From Mycolicibacterium sp. TY81 (GTDB lineage Bacteria; Actinomycetota; Actinomycetes; Mycobacteriales; Mycobacteriaceae): DNA of 64,000 nt. The first letter of the stretch is position 1; each line of letters begins with the position of its first letter. The position numbers and the translations under genes are program-made. Shown one piece after another: positions 52,418 through 61,011 of this stretch. The DNA lies in contig NZ_AP023362.1 in NCBI RefSeq assembly GCF_018326285.1, positions 1,054,001 to 1,118,000 of the forward strand. The letters run 5' to 3'. Under the pieces are notes generated by a model. That model worked only from the letters and a program-made list of their open reading frames with translations. It made no database searches and was not told the origin of the DNA.

Positions 52418-53620
52418 TCAGTGCTGCGGGCGGTGCTCGTCGGGGTGGAAGCTGCCGGGTGCCATTTTCGGGGCCTCGGGTTCGGCCGACAGAGTGCGGC
52501 GCAGGCGCTGGCCCAGTTCGTGGTTCTGCACGGGCTTGCCGACGTGCGGAACGAGCGCGCGGGCAATGGCCTGTAGTGCGGGCTCGCGCGGCGGGATGGG
52601 ATAGAAGTGGTCGCCGATGACCAGCCAGCCGTTGCCGCCGGAGGCGGCGCCACCAATCAGCTTGCCGACCAGATCTGGCAGGTGGAGGTCCGCGGGTGTG
52701 ACGTGCAACTGGGCGATCACCGACACCGTGTTGGCATGTCGGTTGGTGACGTAGATCCGTGATCCGTCGGGCGAAACAGCAACGGCCCCTGCGTAACTCC
52801 CGATGCTGACCGCATCTGTCACGGTCATGGTGCTGGCGTCGATCCGGCTCACGTCGCCGGTCAGCTGCGTGACGTAGACCGCCGAGCCGTCGGGCGCGAC
52901 GGCGATGTCGCTGAGTTCCTTGCCGAGCGGGAAGGTGACGCCGCCGATGATCGCACCGGTGGCGGCGTCCACCGCGGTCACCGAGCAGGTGGTGACGCCG
53001 AACTCAACCGCGCCCATCACGTAGATGCGACTGTTGTCGGGGCTGACGACGAGTCCGGAGACCGGCTTGCCGACGGAGATGGTGCTGACGACGCTGTGGC
53101 TGGTGGTGTCGAGGACAGCTAGCGTGTCCGCGCCGTAGCCCGCCACGTAGAGTCGGGCGCCATTGGGGCTGACGGCCACATAGTAGGCGTCATCGACCTT
53201 GATGGTTCCGGCCACAGAATTGGTGGTGGCGTCGATCAACATGATCTTCGGGTCGGCAGTGCCGTTGATGTCCCCGCCCGACGCGAGGTAGATCGTCGAG
53301 CCGTCGGGGTGAATGGCCACGTTGCCGGCCCAGCCGGATGGAACCACGGCCACAACCGATTTGGTGTTGATGTCCATCACGGAGAGCCCGCCGAAGTTGT
53401 TGCAGTACAGCCGCGTGCCGTCCGGGTGCACGACCAATTGCTGCGCGTCCGGCAAGCCGACGCCGGGTCCGATGGCATCGACCACGGTGTTGGTCGCGGT
53501 GGCGATCACGGAGACCGTCGGACTACCGCTGTTCCCGACGTAGATCCGGTCGCCGCCCGGACTCGCCACCGCCGCCGTCGGCCCGCCACTCTCCGGGATC
53601 GTGGCGATGACTGCGAGCAT
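52418..53620 (-). CDS. YVTN-type beta-propeller protein
   Basis: A 400-residue protein with about seven copies of a ~40-residue YVTN/NHL-like propeller repeat (for example GDRIYVGNSGSPTVSVIAT, GARLYVAGYGADTLAVLD, DNSRIYVMG, DGSRIYVTNRHANTVSVI) over about 1-320. A C-terminal part has GNGWLVIGDHFYPIPP and a charged end. No signal peptide is visible at this start, which is unusual for the family, so export could use another route or an upstream start. Function unknown; the family includes binding and redox proteins. It sits between the L7/L12-like miniprotein and the secreted tail protein. Confidence 0.82.
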   Translation of the reverse strand: MLAVIATIPESGGPTAAVASPGGDRIYVGNSGSPTVSVIATATNTVVDAIGPGVGLPDAQQLVVHPDGTRLYCNNFGGLSVMDINTKSVVAVVPSGWAGNVAIHPDGSTIYLASGGDINGTADPKIMLIDATTNSVAGTIKVDDAYYVAVSPNGARLYVAGYGADTLAVLDTTSHSVVSTISVGKPVSGLVVSPDNSRIYVMGAVEFGVTTCSVTAVDAATGAIIGGVTFPLGKELSDIAVAPDGSAVYVTQLTGDVSRIDASTMTVTDAVSIGSYAGAVAVSPDGSRIYVTNRHANTVSVIAQLHVTPADLHLPDLVGKLIGGAASGGNGWLVIGDHFYPIPPREPALQAIARALVPHVGKPVQNHELGQRLRRTLSAEPEAPKMAPGSFHPDEHRPQH

Positions 53621-53638
53621 GGCGAAAGCTCTCTTGGA

Positions 53639-53872
53639 TTAAAGGGATTCGATGACCCGGGTCGCGGTGGGCAGGTCGACCCCGGCCTCATCGCGGTAGG
53701 CCTTGACGGCCGCGATCTTGTTGCCTGACGCCAGTAGTTCGAGCACGCGGTTCGACACCTGCGTTTTCGCCATCGACCGCACATCGGGCAGCGGGATCCC
53801 GGTCTGCGCATAGAGATGTCGCACCAATTGCTCCAGCGCGCCGAGCCGCTCGTAGACATCGTTGGTCGTCAC
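53639..53872 (-). CDS. Ribosomal L7/L12 C-terminal-domain-like miniprotein
   Basis: A 77-residue protein. The N-terminal half is a helical segment (VYERLGALEQLVRHLYAQTG). The C-terminal half, GNKIAAVKAYRDEAGVDLPTATRVIESL, resembles the L7/L12 C-terminal domain that binds translation factors (KI..IK.vRe.tgl.L.eAk..ve). It lacks the L7/L12 N-terminal dimer domain and hinge. The GTG at 53872 is the chosen start. Such stand-alone domains occur in actinobacteria without known function. It overlaps no other gene and is 18 bp upstream of the propeller gene, possibly co-transcribed. Confidence 0.7.
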   Translation of the reverse strand: MTTNDVYERLGALEQLVRHLYAQTGIPLPDVRSMAKTQVSNRVLELLASGNKIAAVKAYRDEAGVDLPTATRVIESL

Positions 53873-53958
53873 GTCGCCAGTGTGGCACCTATGCGCCGGC
53901 TGTGGGCCGAAAGCGCCATCAAGTCTGGGCGGACTCCGGCCCGCGGCAGGCTGTGTGA

Positions 53959-54771
53959 TCATCCGGCTGCGCCGGCCTCAGTAGCCCATTCCTGGGTGAC
54001 GCGCCGTTTTTGTTCCGCGGCAACCTGACTCAGATGCGCGGCTTTGGGCCATCCGCAGTGCGCGGCGAATTGCAGTATCAGTTCGTCCATCTCGTTGAAC
54101 GACACGTCGCGGCTCTTCAAGGCGGCGTAGACGTGGCTGACGATCGGGAACGGCGCGTCCTGGAATGCCACACAGGCCACGGTGATCAGGCGCCGTTCCT
54201 TTCTCGCCAACCCGGGCCGCAGCCACATTTCGCCGAAGACGAAGTTGAGGATGCCGGCGCCTTGGAACGGGTTGTCCTGGTCGGGCGCGAAGGGCAGGCA
54301 GTTGATGTCCTTGAAGCACGCCGCGCCGACGGCCAGCCGTTCGTCGGGGTCGCTGGGAGTGGACAGTGGCAACAGCGGTTCGGGATCGGGGACCGGTAGG
54401 CCGCGCTCCTGATGGATGCGGTTCCACTCCTGGTCGACGATCATGTTGAAGCGCGAAGCCTTCGGCCAGCCCGCGTAGACGGCGAAATGCAGGACTGTTT
54501 CCCGGATCTCGACGATCGTGATGTCACCGCTGTTCAGGGCGGCGTACACATGGGCGCGTAACGGGTCTTCGGCATCGGCGTCCGCGACGCAGGGGAGAGT
54601 GATGAAACGCCGCTCGCGCCGGGTGAGCCCCGGGCGCTGCCAAACGTCGCCGAAGACGACATCCAGCAGGTGGTCGTCCACCGGTGTGGATCCGGGCGGC
54701 GCGTCGACCGTCATGACATCGGCGTACGCCGACCTGCCGCGTTCGGTGCGGTCGGTACCGAGTCCTGTCAT
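53959..54771 (-). CDS. Tandem carboxymuconolactone decarboxylase (CMD)-family protein
   Basis: A 270-residue protein with two CMD/AhpD-like halves. Each repeats the family pattern: W-RPGL-RRERR-ITL, a short Cys/Ala strand, then HVYAAL-SxD, E-IL-FA-Y/HCGWPKA. Positions are about 45-120 and about 180-262. No CxxC is present, so it is not an AhpD-type peroxidase. CMD enzymes decarboxylate lactones or act as small-molecule hydrolases. The ATG at 54771 lies 5 nt after AAGGGA, 16 nt after the SDR stop. It is the last gene of the P450-ALDH-SDR-SDR-CMD operon. Confidence 0.83.
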   Translation of the reverse strand: MTGLGTDRTERGRSAYADVMTVDAPPGSTPVDDHLLDVVFGDVWQRPGLTRRERRFITLPCVADADAEDPLRAHVYAALNSGDITIVEIRETVLHFAVYAGWPKASRFNMIVDQEWNRIHQERGLPVPDPEPLLPLSTPSDPDERLAVGAACFKDINCLPFAPDQDNPFQGAGILNFVFGEMWLRPGLARKERRLITVACVAFQDAPFPIVSHVYAALKSRDVSFNEMDELILQFAAHCGWPKAAHLSQVAAEQKRRVTQEWATEAGAAG

Positions 54772-54787
54772 GGTCGTCCCTTCTGAT

Positions 54788-55600
54788 TCACCGCAGTGTG
54801 ACGCCGGCATCGACTTTGAGTTCCAGGCCCGTGACGTATCGGGATTCGTCGGACATCAGGTACAGCACGGCGTTGCTGATATCGATGGCCTCGGCCATGA
54901 CGACCGGCAGGGCATTGGCGAAAAGGGGCGCCAGGTCAGGCCGCGTCTCCCGGATCAGGCCGTGCAGGGAGGCCGGCTGCATTCCGGTCGGCACCCCGGT
55001 GGGATGCACCGTGTTCACGCGAACACCCTGCGCGGCAAGCTCATTGGCCAGGCTCTTGCTGAGACCCACGATCCCGTGTTTGGACGCCGTGTAGGGCAGG
55101 TGCAGCGGGGTGCCCTTGGTGCCGGCAGCAGAGCTGATGTTGACGAGGCTGCCGCCGTGGTCGATCAGGTGGGGCAGCGCGGCTCTGCACGTGTTCCAGG
55201 TGCCGAACAGGTTCACATCGACCACGGCGTGCCATTGTTCGGTCGTGGTGGTGTCCCAGGTTCCCGCGGTGAGCACACCGGCATTGGCGACGGCGCCGTC
55301 GAGACCGCCGAGCTGTCGGACGCCGTCGTCGACTGCGGCCCGCAACGCGTCGGCATCGCGAACGTCGACGACGTACGTCGCGGCGCGGCCCCCGTATTCC
55401 CGGACGAGGCCGGCGGTTTCCTCGAGGTCCTCGCGAGTGGCCAGCGGATACTCGAGGACCGAGAGGGACTCACAGATGTCCACGAGGATCAGGTCGGCAC
55501 CCTCCTCGGCCAGGCGCACGGCGTGGCTTCGGCCCATCCCGCGGGCCGCGCCCGTGATCAGGATCTTCTTGCCGGCGACTCGTCCGGTGACAGTGTTCAT
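54788..55600 (-). CDS. Mycofactocin-type SDR
   Basis: A 270-residue SDR of the mycofactocin-coupled subfamily: TGAARGMGRSHAVRLAEEGADLILVDIC (15-42), the insertion after the NAD site (ESLSVLEYPLATREDLEETAGLV), ANAG, Ser in NISSAAG and YTASK. The insertion and the RSHAVRLAEEGAD run are hallmarks of SDRs whose NADH is not exchangeable and that pass electrons to mycofactocin. It would oxidise an alcohol. The ATG overlaps the previous SDR stop by 4 nt and the CMD gene follows 16 nt later. Confidence 0.9.
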   Translation of the reverse strand: MNTVTGRVAGKKILITGAARGMGRSHAVRLAEEGADLILVDICESLSVLEYPLATREDLEETAGLVREYGGRAATYVVDVRDADALRAAVDDGVRQLGGLDGAVANAGVLTAGTWDTTTTEQWHAVVDVNLFGTWNTCRAALPHLIDHGGSLVNISSAAGTKGTPLHLPYTASKHGIVGLSKSLANELAAQGVRVNTVHPTGVPTGMQPASLHGLIRETRPDLAPLFANALPVVMAEAIDISNAVLYLMSDESRYVTGLELKVDAGVTLR

Positions 55601-56427
55601 AGCTTGTTGCAGAAGCCGGCGTCGACCGGAAGCGTGACTCCGGTGATGTACTGCGCGGCATCGGAGGCCAGGAAGGCGACGGCATGGCTGATGTCTTCTG
55701 GTTCGAGCAACCCGACCGGCATGGGGTTCTGCAGGTGCGGGCCGCCACCGGGATAGTTCTCGAGGAACGCCGTCATGGCCGGATTGACCGCCATCATGGT
55801 GTTGACGGCCGTCGGGTGCACGCTGTTCACCCGGATGCTCTGTGGGGCAAGCGCATTGGCCAGTGTCCGCATCAGCCCGACGATGCCGTGCTTGGATGCC
55901 GCATAGCCCAGACCGCCGGCCTGCGCACCGCCGAAGCCCTTCAACCCGGCAGTGGAGCTCGTGAAGATGATGGACCCGCCGCGCCCGCCGGCGACGATGT
56001 GCGGGATCGCCGCCTTGGCGGTGTGCAGGGCGCCCGTCAGATTGACGTCGATGGCGTCGGTCCACATCTCGAGTTCTTCTTCGATGGTCAGTTCACGGAA
56101 CGCCATCGTGGCGATACCGGCGTTCGCGCAGACGATGTCGAGGCGGCCGAATTGCTCGACGCCGGTGTCCAGCGCTGACTTGAGTCCGGCGAAATCACGG
56201 ACGTCGGCGACCGCGGCGACGATCTTGCCGCCCACCGATTCGACGAGTTCCGCGGTTTCGTCGAGTTCGGCACGGCTGGCCATGGGGTAGCCGTTCGATG
56301 CGATGTCGGCGCAGATGTCCACGGCGATGATGCCCGCACCTTCTCTGGCGAGATGTACGGCGTGGCTACGCCCTTGTCCGCGGGCCGCTCCGGTGATGAA
56401 AGCGACCTTCCCGTCCAACGATCCCAT
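55597..56427 (-). CDS. Mycofactocin-type SDR
   Basis: A 276-residue SDR of the same subfamily as its neighbour: TGAARGQGRSHAVHLAREGAGIIAVDIC near 12-39, an insertion ending in ASRAELDETAELVESVGG, ANAG, Ser in FTSSTAG and YAASK (about 166-170). A ~12-residue insert (GGAQAGG) precedes the Tyr. The two SDRs are clearly homologous but not near-identical, so they probably act on different alcohols or stereoisomers. AAGGAG lies 5 nt before the ATG. The aldehyde dehydrogenase ends 20 nt upstream. Confidence 0.9.
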   Translation of the reverse strand: MGSLDGKVAFITGAARGQGRSHAVHLAREGAGIIAVDICADIASNGYPMASRAELDETAELVESVGGKIVAAVADVRDFAGLKSALDTGVEQFGRLDIVCANAGIATMAFRELTIEEELEMWTDAIDVNLTGALHTAKAAIPHIVAGGRGGSIIFTSSTAGLKGFGGAQAGGLGYAASKHGIVGLMRTLANALAPQSIRVNSVHPTAVNTMMAVNPAMTAFLENYPGGGPHLQNPMPVGLLEPEDISHAVAFLASDAAQYITGVTLPVDAGFCNKL

Positions 56428-56447
56428 CTGAACTCCTTGCCGTGTAC

Positions 56448-57905
56448 TCAAAGTTGGGCGTAAACCGTCTTGGTCTTCAGGAAGCTCTCGATCCCGTCGC
56501 GTCCCCATTCGTGGCCCCAGCCGGACTGCTTGTAGCCGCCGAAGGGCATCGAATGGTCGAACACCATCTGGCAGTTCAGCGTGACGGTGCCGGCGTCGAG
56601 ACGTTTGGCGAGCCGGTGTGCGCGGCCGATGTCCTTGGTCCAGGCGGTCGCCGCCAGTCCGTACTCGGAATTGTTGGCGAGGGCCACGACCTCGTCGTCG
56701 TCATCGAACGGCAGGACCGCGACGACCGGCCCGAAGATCTCCTGCTGGTACAGCCGGATGGTGGGAGCGACATCGGTGAGAACCGTTGGATGTACGAAGA
56801 ATCCACTGCGCTCGAGCCGGTTTCCTCCGGTGACCACCTCGACCCCGTCGCGGCGGCCGCCTTCGATGAAGCCCAGCACCTGGTCGAGTTGTTTGGCGCT
56901 GATGATCGGGCCGATCAGGACGTCGTCCTCGGTCGGGGCGCCAAGCTTGACCGAGTTCGCGATGGTGGCGACGCCCTCGACCACCTTCTCGTACACGCTG
57001 CGCTGGGCGAAGATTCGCGATCCGCTGATGCAGCCCTGCCCGGAATGGATGAAGATGCCCATCGCCGCCATCGTGATCGCGGTATCCAGGTCGGCGTCGT
57101 CGTAGATCAAAACCGGTGACTTGCCGCCCAATTCGAGCGCCACCCGCTTGAGGTTGCCGCTGCCGGCGGCCTGCACGATCTGCTTGCCTACTTCGGTGGA
57201 GCCGGTGAAGGCCACCTTGTCGACGCCGGGATGCGCGGTGATCGCCGCACCGACCGTGTGGCCGTATCCGGTGACGAGGTTGACGACGCCGTCCGGCACA
57301 CCGGCCTCGGCCAGGATCCGCTCCAGCAGCAGGGCCGAAAGCGGGGTCTCCTCAGCAGGTTTGACGATACAGCTGCATCCGGCGGCCAATGCGGGCGCGA
57401 GCTTGGTGCACGCGTTGAACACCGGCCCGTTCCACGGGAAGATCAGTCCGACGACGCCGTATGGCTCCTTGAGCGTGTAGGCGTGCATCGTGGTGAACGC
57501 GCCGGTGATGCCGCCGGTCTGCTGCACGTCGTGGGCGATGCCGTTGACCTTCGTGCACCAGCCCCCGTAGTAGCGGAACGATTCGGCGCACGTCGACATG
57601 ATCATGTGCGCCTGGAAATAGGGCATTCCGGTGTTCAGGGAATCGATCTGGGCCAGTTCGCCGGCGTGCTGGTCGATCAGATCGGCCACCCGCCACAGCA
57701 CTTTGGCCCGCTCGCTGCCCGGCAGTCCGCTCCACACCCCGGACGTGAAACTCTCTCGCGCACGGGTCACGGCGGCGTCGACGGCCTCGGCGCCGCCGTC
57801 CCGGAACTCGGCGATCACCTCCTCGGTGGCGGGGTTGATGATCGCGATGGTGTCTCCGTTGCCCGGCCGATTCGCGATGTCGTCCAGGACCGACTGCACC
57901 GTCAC
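56448..57905 (-). CDS. Aldehyde dehydrogenase
   Basis: A 485-residue NAD(P)-dependent ALDH with all catalytic residues: Asn in PWN (159), Glu258 in LELGGKSP and Cys292 in SGQGCISGSR, plus the Rossmann GSTEVG (235-240) and the C-terminal PFGGYKQSGWGHEWG. It oxidises an aldehyde to an acid. The GTG at 57905 overlaps the P450 stop by 4 nt, and an SDR follows 20 nt later. The gene set P450-ALDH-SDR suggests hydroxylation, alcohol oxidation and aldehyde oxidation of one substrate (inference). Confidence 0.92.
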   Translation of the reverse strand: MTVQSVLDDIANRPGNGDTIAIINPATEEVIAEFRDGGAEAVDAAVTRARESFTSGVWSGLPGSERAKVLWRVADLIDQHAGELAQIDSLNTGMPYFQAHMIMSTCAESFRYYGGWCTKVNGIAHDVQQTGGITGAFTTMHAYTLKEPYGVVGLIFPWNGPVFNACTKLAPALAAGCSCIVKPAEETPLSALLLERILAEAGVPDGVVNLVTGYGHTVGAAITAHPGVDKVAFTGSTEVGKQIVQAAGSGNLKRVALELGGKSPVLIYDDADLDTAITMAAMGIFIHSGQGCISGSRIFAQRSVYEKVVEGVATIANSVKLGAPTEDDVLIGPIISAKQLDQVLGFIEGGRRDGVEVVTGGNRLERSGFFVHPTVLTDVAPTIRLYQQEIFGPVVAVLPFDDDDEVVALANNSEYGLAATAWTKDIGRAHRLAKRLDAGTVTLNCQMVFDHSMPFGGYKQSGWGHEWGRDGIESFLKTKTVYAQL

Positions 57906-59215
57906 TGCCGCACCTCGGTGAACTCGATGTGCAACTCGGTGAGGCCGCGCAGCAGGAACGTCGGCTCGTAGCCGTAGGCGCGGTGGCCCGGGGCGCCGTG
58001 CTTGGCCTCGCTGATCCGGATGTCGCGTGTCCGGTCGAGCAGGCGGTTGATGGTGACGCGGCCCTCGACCCGGGCCAGCGGAGCGCCGGCGCACGTGTGG
58101 ATACCGCGGCCGAAGGCAATGTGCTCGCGGACGTTCTTGCGATCGAGGCGGAACTCGTTGGGATTCTCGAATTTTCGGGGATCCCGATTGGCCGCACCGA
58201 GACACAGCATCAGCACCGTGCCGGCCTTGATCGGCACGCCGCCCAGGGTGGTGGACTTGCGGCAGAGGCGGAAGTCCACCTTGGTGGGGCTCTCGATGCG
58301 TAGTGCTTCCTCGATGAAAGGGGAGATCAGGTCGCGGTTCTCCCGCAGGTGGTGCTGGAGCTCCGGCCGGTCGCCGAGCACCTTGACCGCGGAGCTGAGC
58401 AGCTTCGTGACGGTCTCCTGTCCGGCGGCGAACAGGAACGTCGCCGGGCGCACCACCTCCAGCAGCGGCGGGACGGAGCCGTCGGGGTAGGTGGCGGTGG
58501 CCAGCCCGGTCAGCACGTCCTCGCGGGGGTTCTCGCGCCGGTCGGCGATGTACCCACTGAACAGATCGTCAAGGTACTGAAGGGGATTGGAGCCGACGGG
58601 TTCGTGGTCCAGCGCGCCGACGCGCGAGCCCGGGGCGTTGCCGGCCCCCAGGTTGCGCCGGATCTCGGGGCGGTCTTCCTCGGGCACGCCGAGCAGATCC
58701 GCTATCGCCAGCGTCGCGAAGGGCTTGCCGTACTCACCGAGGAACTCGCACCGGCCTTCTGGGGAGCCGGGGACGATGAATTCATCCATTTGCCGGTCGG
58801 CGAGGCTCCAGAGGTAGTCCGAGTTCTCCTGCAGACGGCGCGGTGTCAGCAGCCGGCTCAGCAGGGACCGGGCGTTCTCGTGCTGGGGCGGGTCCATCAC
58901 CACCATGTGTTCGAAGATCGGGAACTCGTGCCGGTGTGCCTCGATGAGCTCGCTGATGTCGTCGCCGTCCGGCGTGAACGGCAGCGGCGGGAATGGACCG
59001 CCGATGGCGTTGACCGCCGAGAACGAATCGACATCTTTGAACGCCGCCTGGACTTCCTGATACCCCGTCACCGCGAGCACGCCGTAGTGCGGTTCGCGCA
59101 CGACGGGTCCCTGCTGGCGCAGCTGCTCCCAGTAGGCGTACGGGTCCTGGGCGATCTCGGGGTTCGTGAAGTAGTCGACGTCGGCGATGTCGGTCACGGT
59201 GGACTTGGGCTGCAT
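57902..59215 (-). CDS. Cytochrome P450
   Basis: A 437-residue soluble bacterial P450. Seen: I-helix AGQET (264-268), ExxR in EEALR (303-306) and the heme loop FGRGIHTCAGAPLAR with Cys375. Residues 70-95 are Pro/Gly-rich. It needs a ferredoxin and reductase, which are not encoded nearby. Typical substrates are steroids, terpenes or fatty acids. It is the first gene of a five-gene minus-strand operon. AGGAG lies 8 nt before the ATG and overlaps the TCGATCGATCAGGA operator. It is divergent from a TetR gene. Confidence 0.93.
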   Translation of the reverse strand: MQPKSTVTDIADVDYFTNPEIAQDPYAYWEQLRQQGPVVREPHYGVLAVTGYQEVQAAFKDVDSFSAVNAIGGPFPPLPFTPDGDDISELIEAHRHEFPIFEHMVVMDPPQHENARSLLSRLLTPRRLQENSDYLWSLADRQMDEFIVPGSPEGRCEFLGEYGKPFATLAIADLLGVPEEDRPEIRRNLGAGNAPGSRVGALDHEPVGSNPLQYLDDLFSGYIADRRENPREDVLTGLATATYPDGSVPPLLEVVRPATFLFAAGQETVTKLLSSAVKVLGDRPELQHHLRENRDLISPFIEEALRIESPTKVDFRLCRKSTTLGGVPIKAGTVLMLCLGAANRDPRKFENPNEFRLDRKNVREHIAFGRGIHTCAGAPLARVEGRVTINRLLDRTRDIRISEAKHGAPGHRAYGYEPTFLLRGLTELHIEFTEVRQ

Positions 59216-59224
59216 GACAGCAAC

Positions 59225-59249
59225 TCCTGATCGATCGATCAAAATGTTA
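59225..59249 (-). promoter_or_regulatory. P450-operon promoter with palindromic operator
   Basis: TGATCGATCGATCA (59228-59241) is a perfect 14-bp palindrome. The 14-mer TCCTGATCGATCGA (59225-59238) recurs exactly at 60018-60031 ahead of the next SDR gene. On the minus strand TAACAT (59249-59244) is a good -10 and ends 2 bp before the palindrome, so a bound repressor would block transcription start. The site lies between the P450 and TetR start codons. Confidence 0.65.
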
Positions 59250-59311
59250 GACTGCCGTATGCCTATCACGCGCCGCGACGGCCGGTCAAGCATTTCGGGG
59301 CGGACTCGTCG

Positions 59312-59911
59312 ATGACTCAGGGGCGCAAAGCGAAGGCTGATGACGGCGGTGCCCGGCAGCGTCTGATCGAGGCGACGGTGCAGATCATGCACGACGAGGG
59401 GTACGCCGCGGCGACCTCGCGGCGGGTCGCCGCGCTGGCCGGCGTCAAGCAGGCGCTGGTCTATTACTACTTTCCGACCATGGACGACCTGTTCGTCGAG
59501 GCCTTGCGCGCCGGCGGGGAAGTGGCACTGGAACGGCTGCGCGAGGTGCTGCTCGACGAGGACCCGCTGCGGGCGTTGTGGCGCATCAACAGCGATCCCC
59601 GGCAGACGGTTCTCAGCACCGAATTCATGGCATTGGCCAACCACCGCAAGGCCGTTGGCGCCGAATTGAAGGCGTACTCGGAGCGGGTGCGCGATATCGA
59701 AACCGCGGCGGTGACCCTGGTCCTGCGGGCCGGCGGCGTGGATCTCAACGCGTACCCGCCGGTGGTGATCTCGATGATCGTCGCCCAGATCGCGCGCAGT
59801 GTCGGCAACGAGGCCGCAGTGGGTGTGACGCGCGGCCACGAGGAGCTGCGCGACTTCATCGACCGGCAGATCGAGCTGCTGACGAAGTCCGCGGAAGTCG
59901 TGCGCGACTGA
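59312..59911 (+). CDS. TetR-family regulator of the P450/SDR cluster
   Basis: A 199-residue TetR regulator. The DNA-binding region is about 15-62 (RLIEATVQIMHDEGYAAATSRRVAALAGVKQALVYYYFPTMDDLF). The remainder is helical. It is divergent from the P450-ALDH-SDR-SDR-CMD operon and upstream, on the same strand, of the 60104 SDR gene. The palindromic TCCTGATCGATCGA sites precede both targets, so it probably controls the whole cluster. The effector is likely a cluster substrate. Confidence 0.9.
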   Translation: MTQGRKAKADDGGARQRLIEATVQIMHDEGYAAATSRRVAALAGVKQALVYYYFPTMDDLFVEALRAGGEVALERLREVLLDEDPLRALWRINSDPRQTVLSTEFMALANHRKAVGAELKAYSERVRDIETAAVTLVLRAGGVDLNAYPPVVISMIVAQIARSVGNEAAVGVTRGHEELRDFIDRQIELLTKSAEVVRD

Positions 59912-59988
59912 CCTTCGGTCGGGTGGGCCGGCGCGCCCAGTCTTTCGCTGACTTCGGCGACGGTCGCCGGCGTCTTCCCAACTCGTCA

Positions 59989-60031
59989 TTGACAGCGCGG
60001 TGCGGCCGTGCCATGGTTCCTGATCGATCGA
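59989..60031 (+). promoter_or_regulatory. SDR promoter with second copy of the TetR-type site
   Basis: TTGACA (59989-59994) with a 17-bp spacer to CATGGT (60012-60017) gives a promoter. TCCTGATCGATCGA (60018-60031), identical to the site upstream of the P450 gene, follows directly. Downstream lie 72 bp of leader to the SDR ATG at 60104. The rest of the 192-bp gap shows nothing further. Confidence 0.6.
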
Positions 60032-60103
60032 CAAATTTCTGAGTCGATGAGCCGAACCGCCCGTTCTGCGGCGGCGGCGACAATCAGACAGCGAGGTGGA
60101 CTC

Positions 60104-60940
60104 ATGGCGGGACGGGTAGAGGGCAAGGTCGCATTCATCACCGGAGCGGCCCGCGGCCAGGGCCGTAGTCACGCCGTGCGGCTCGCCGAAGAAGGCGCCG
60201 ACATCATCGCCATTGACATCTGCGGCCCGGTCAGCAGCAACCCGCAGATCGCCCCGGCGACCCGCGACGATCTCGCCGAGACGGCGGACCTGGTCAAGCA
60301 GCTGAACCGGCGCGTCGTCACCGCCGAGGTCGACGTGCGCGACTACGCCGCGGTGAAGGCCGCCGTCGACAACGGCGTCGAACAGCTCGGCCGGCTGGAC
60401 ATCATCTGCGCCAATGCCGGCATCGGCAATGGCGGCCAGACGCTGGACCACACCAGCGAAGAAGACTGGAACGACATGATCGACGTCAACCTGTCGGGCG
60501 TCTGGAAGTCGGTGAAAGCCGCAGTGCCGCATCTGATCTCGCAGGGCGGTGGCTCGATCATCCTGACGAGCTCGGTGGGCGGCCTCAAGGCCTATCCGCA
60601 CACGGGCCACTACATCGCCGCCAAGCACGGCGTGGTCGGGCTGATGCGGACCTTCGCCGTGGAACTTGGGCACCACTCGATCCGCGTGAACTCGGTACAC
60701 CCGACGAACGTGAACACCCCGCTGTTCATGAACGAGGGCACGATGAAGCTGTTCCGGCCCGACCTGGAGAACCCGGGTCCGGACGACATGAGGGTCGTCG
60801 CGCAGATGATGCACGTGCTCCCGGTGGGTTGGGTCGAACCGGTCGACATCAGCAACGCCGTGCTGTTCCTGGCGTCGGATGAATCCCGTTATGTGACAGG
60901 TCTTCCCATGACCGTCGACGCCGGAAGCATGCTCAAGTAA
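60104..60940 (+). CDS. Mycofactocin-type SDR
   Basis: A 278-residue SDR of the same subfamily as the 54788 and 55597 genes: TGAARGQGRSHAVRLAEEGADIIAIDIC (12-39), insertion with TRDDLAETADLVKQL, ANAG, Ser in LTSSVGG and YIAAK (about 170-174), ending in GLPMTVDAGSMLK. It would oxidise an alcohol with bound NAD and mycofactocin. The ATG at 60104 has GAGGTGGA just upstream. It is preceded by the TCCTGATCGATCGA site and followed 71 bp later by a large secreted-protein gene. Confidence 0.9.
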   Translation: MAGRVEGKVAFITGAARGQGRSHAVRLAEEGADIIAIDICGPVSSNPQIAPATRDDLAETADLVKQLNRRVVTAEVDVRDYAAVKAAVDNGVEQLGRLDIICANAGIGNGGQTLDHTSEEDWNDMIDVNLSGVWKSVKAAVPHLISQGGGSIILTSSVGGLKAYPHTGHYIAAKHGVVGLMRTFAVELGHHSIRVNSVHPTNVNTPLFMNEGTMKLFRPDLENPGPDDMRVVAQMMHVLPVGWVEPVDISNAVLFLASDESRYVTGLPMTVDAGSMLK

Positions 60941-61011
60941 ACCGTTTCGCCACCAACAGAATCGCCAACAACCGAATAGTCATCAACCCAACGGCAACGG
61001 AGCCAAAGCCC

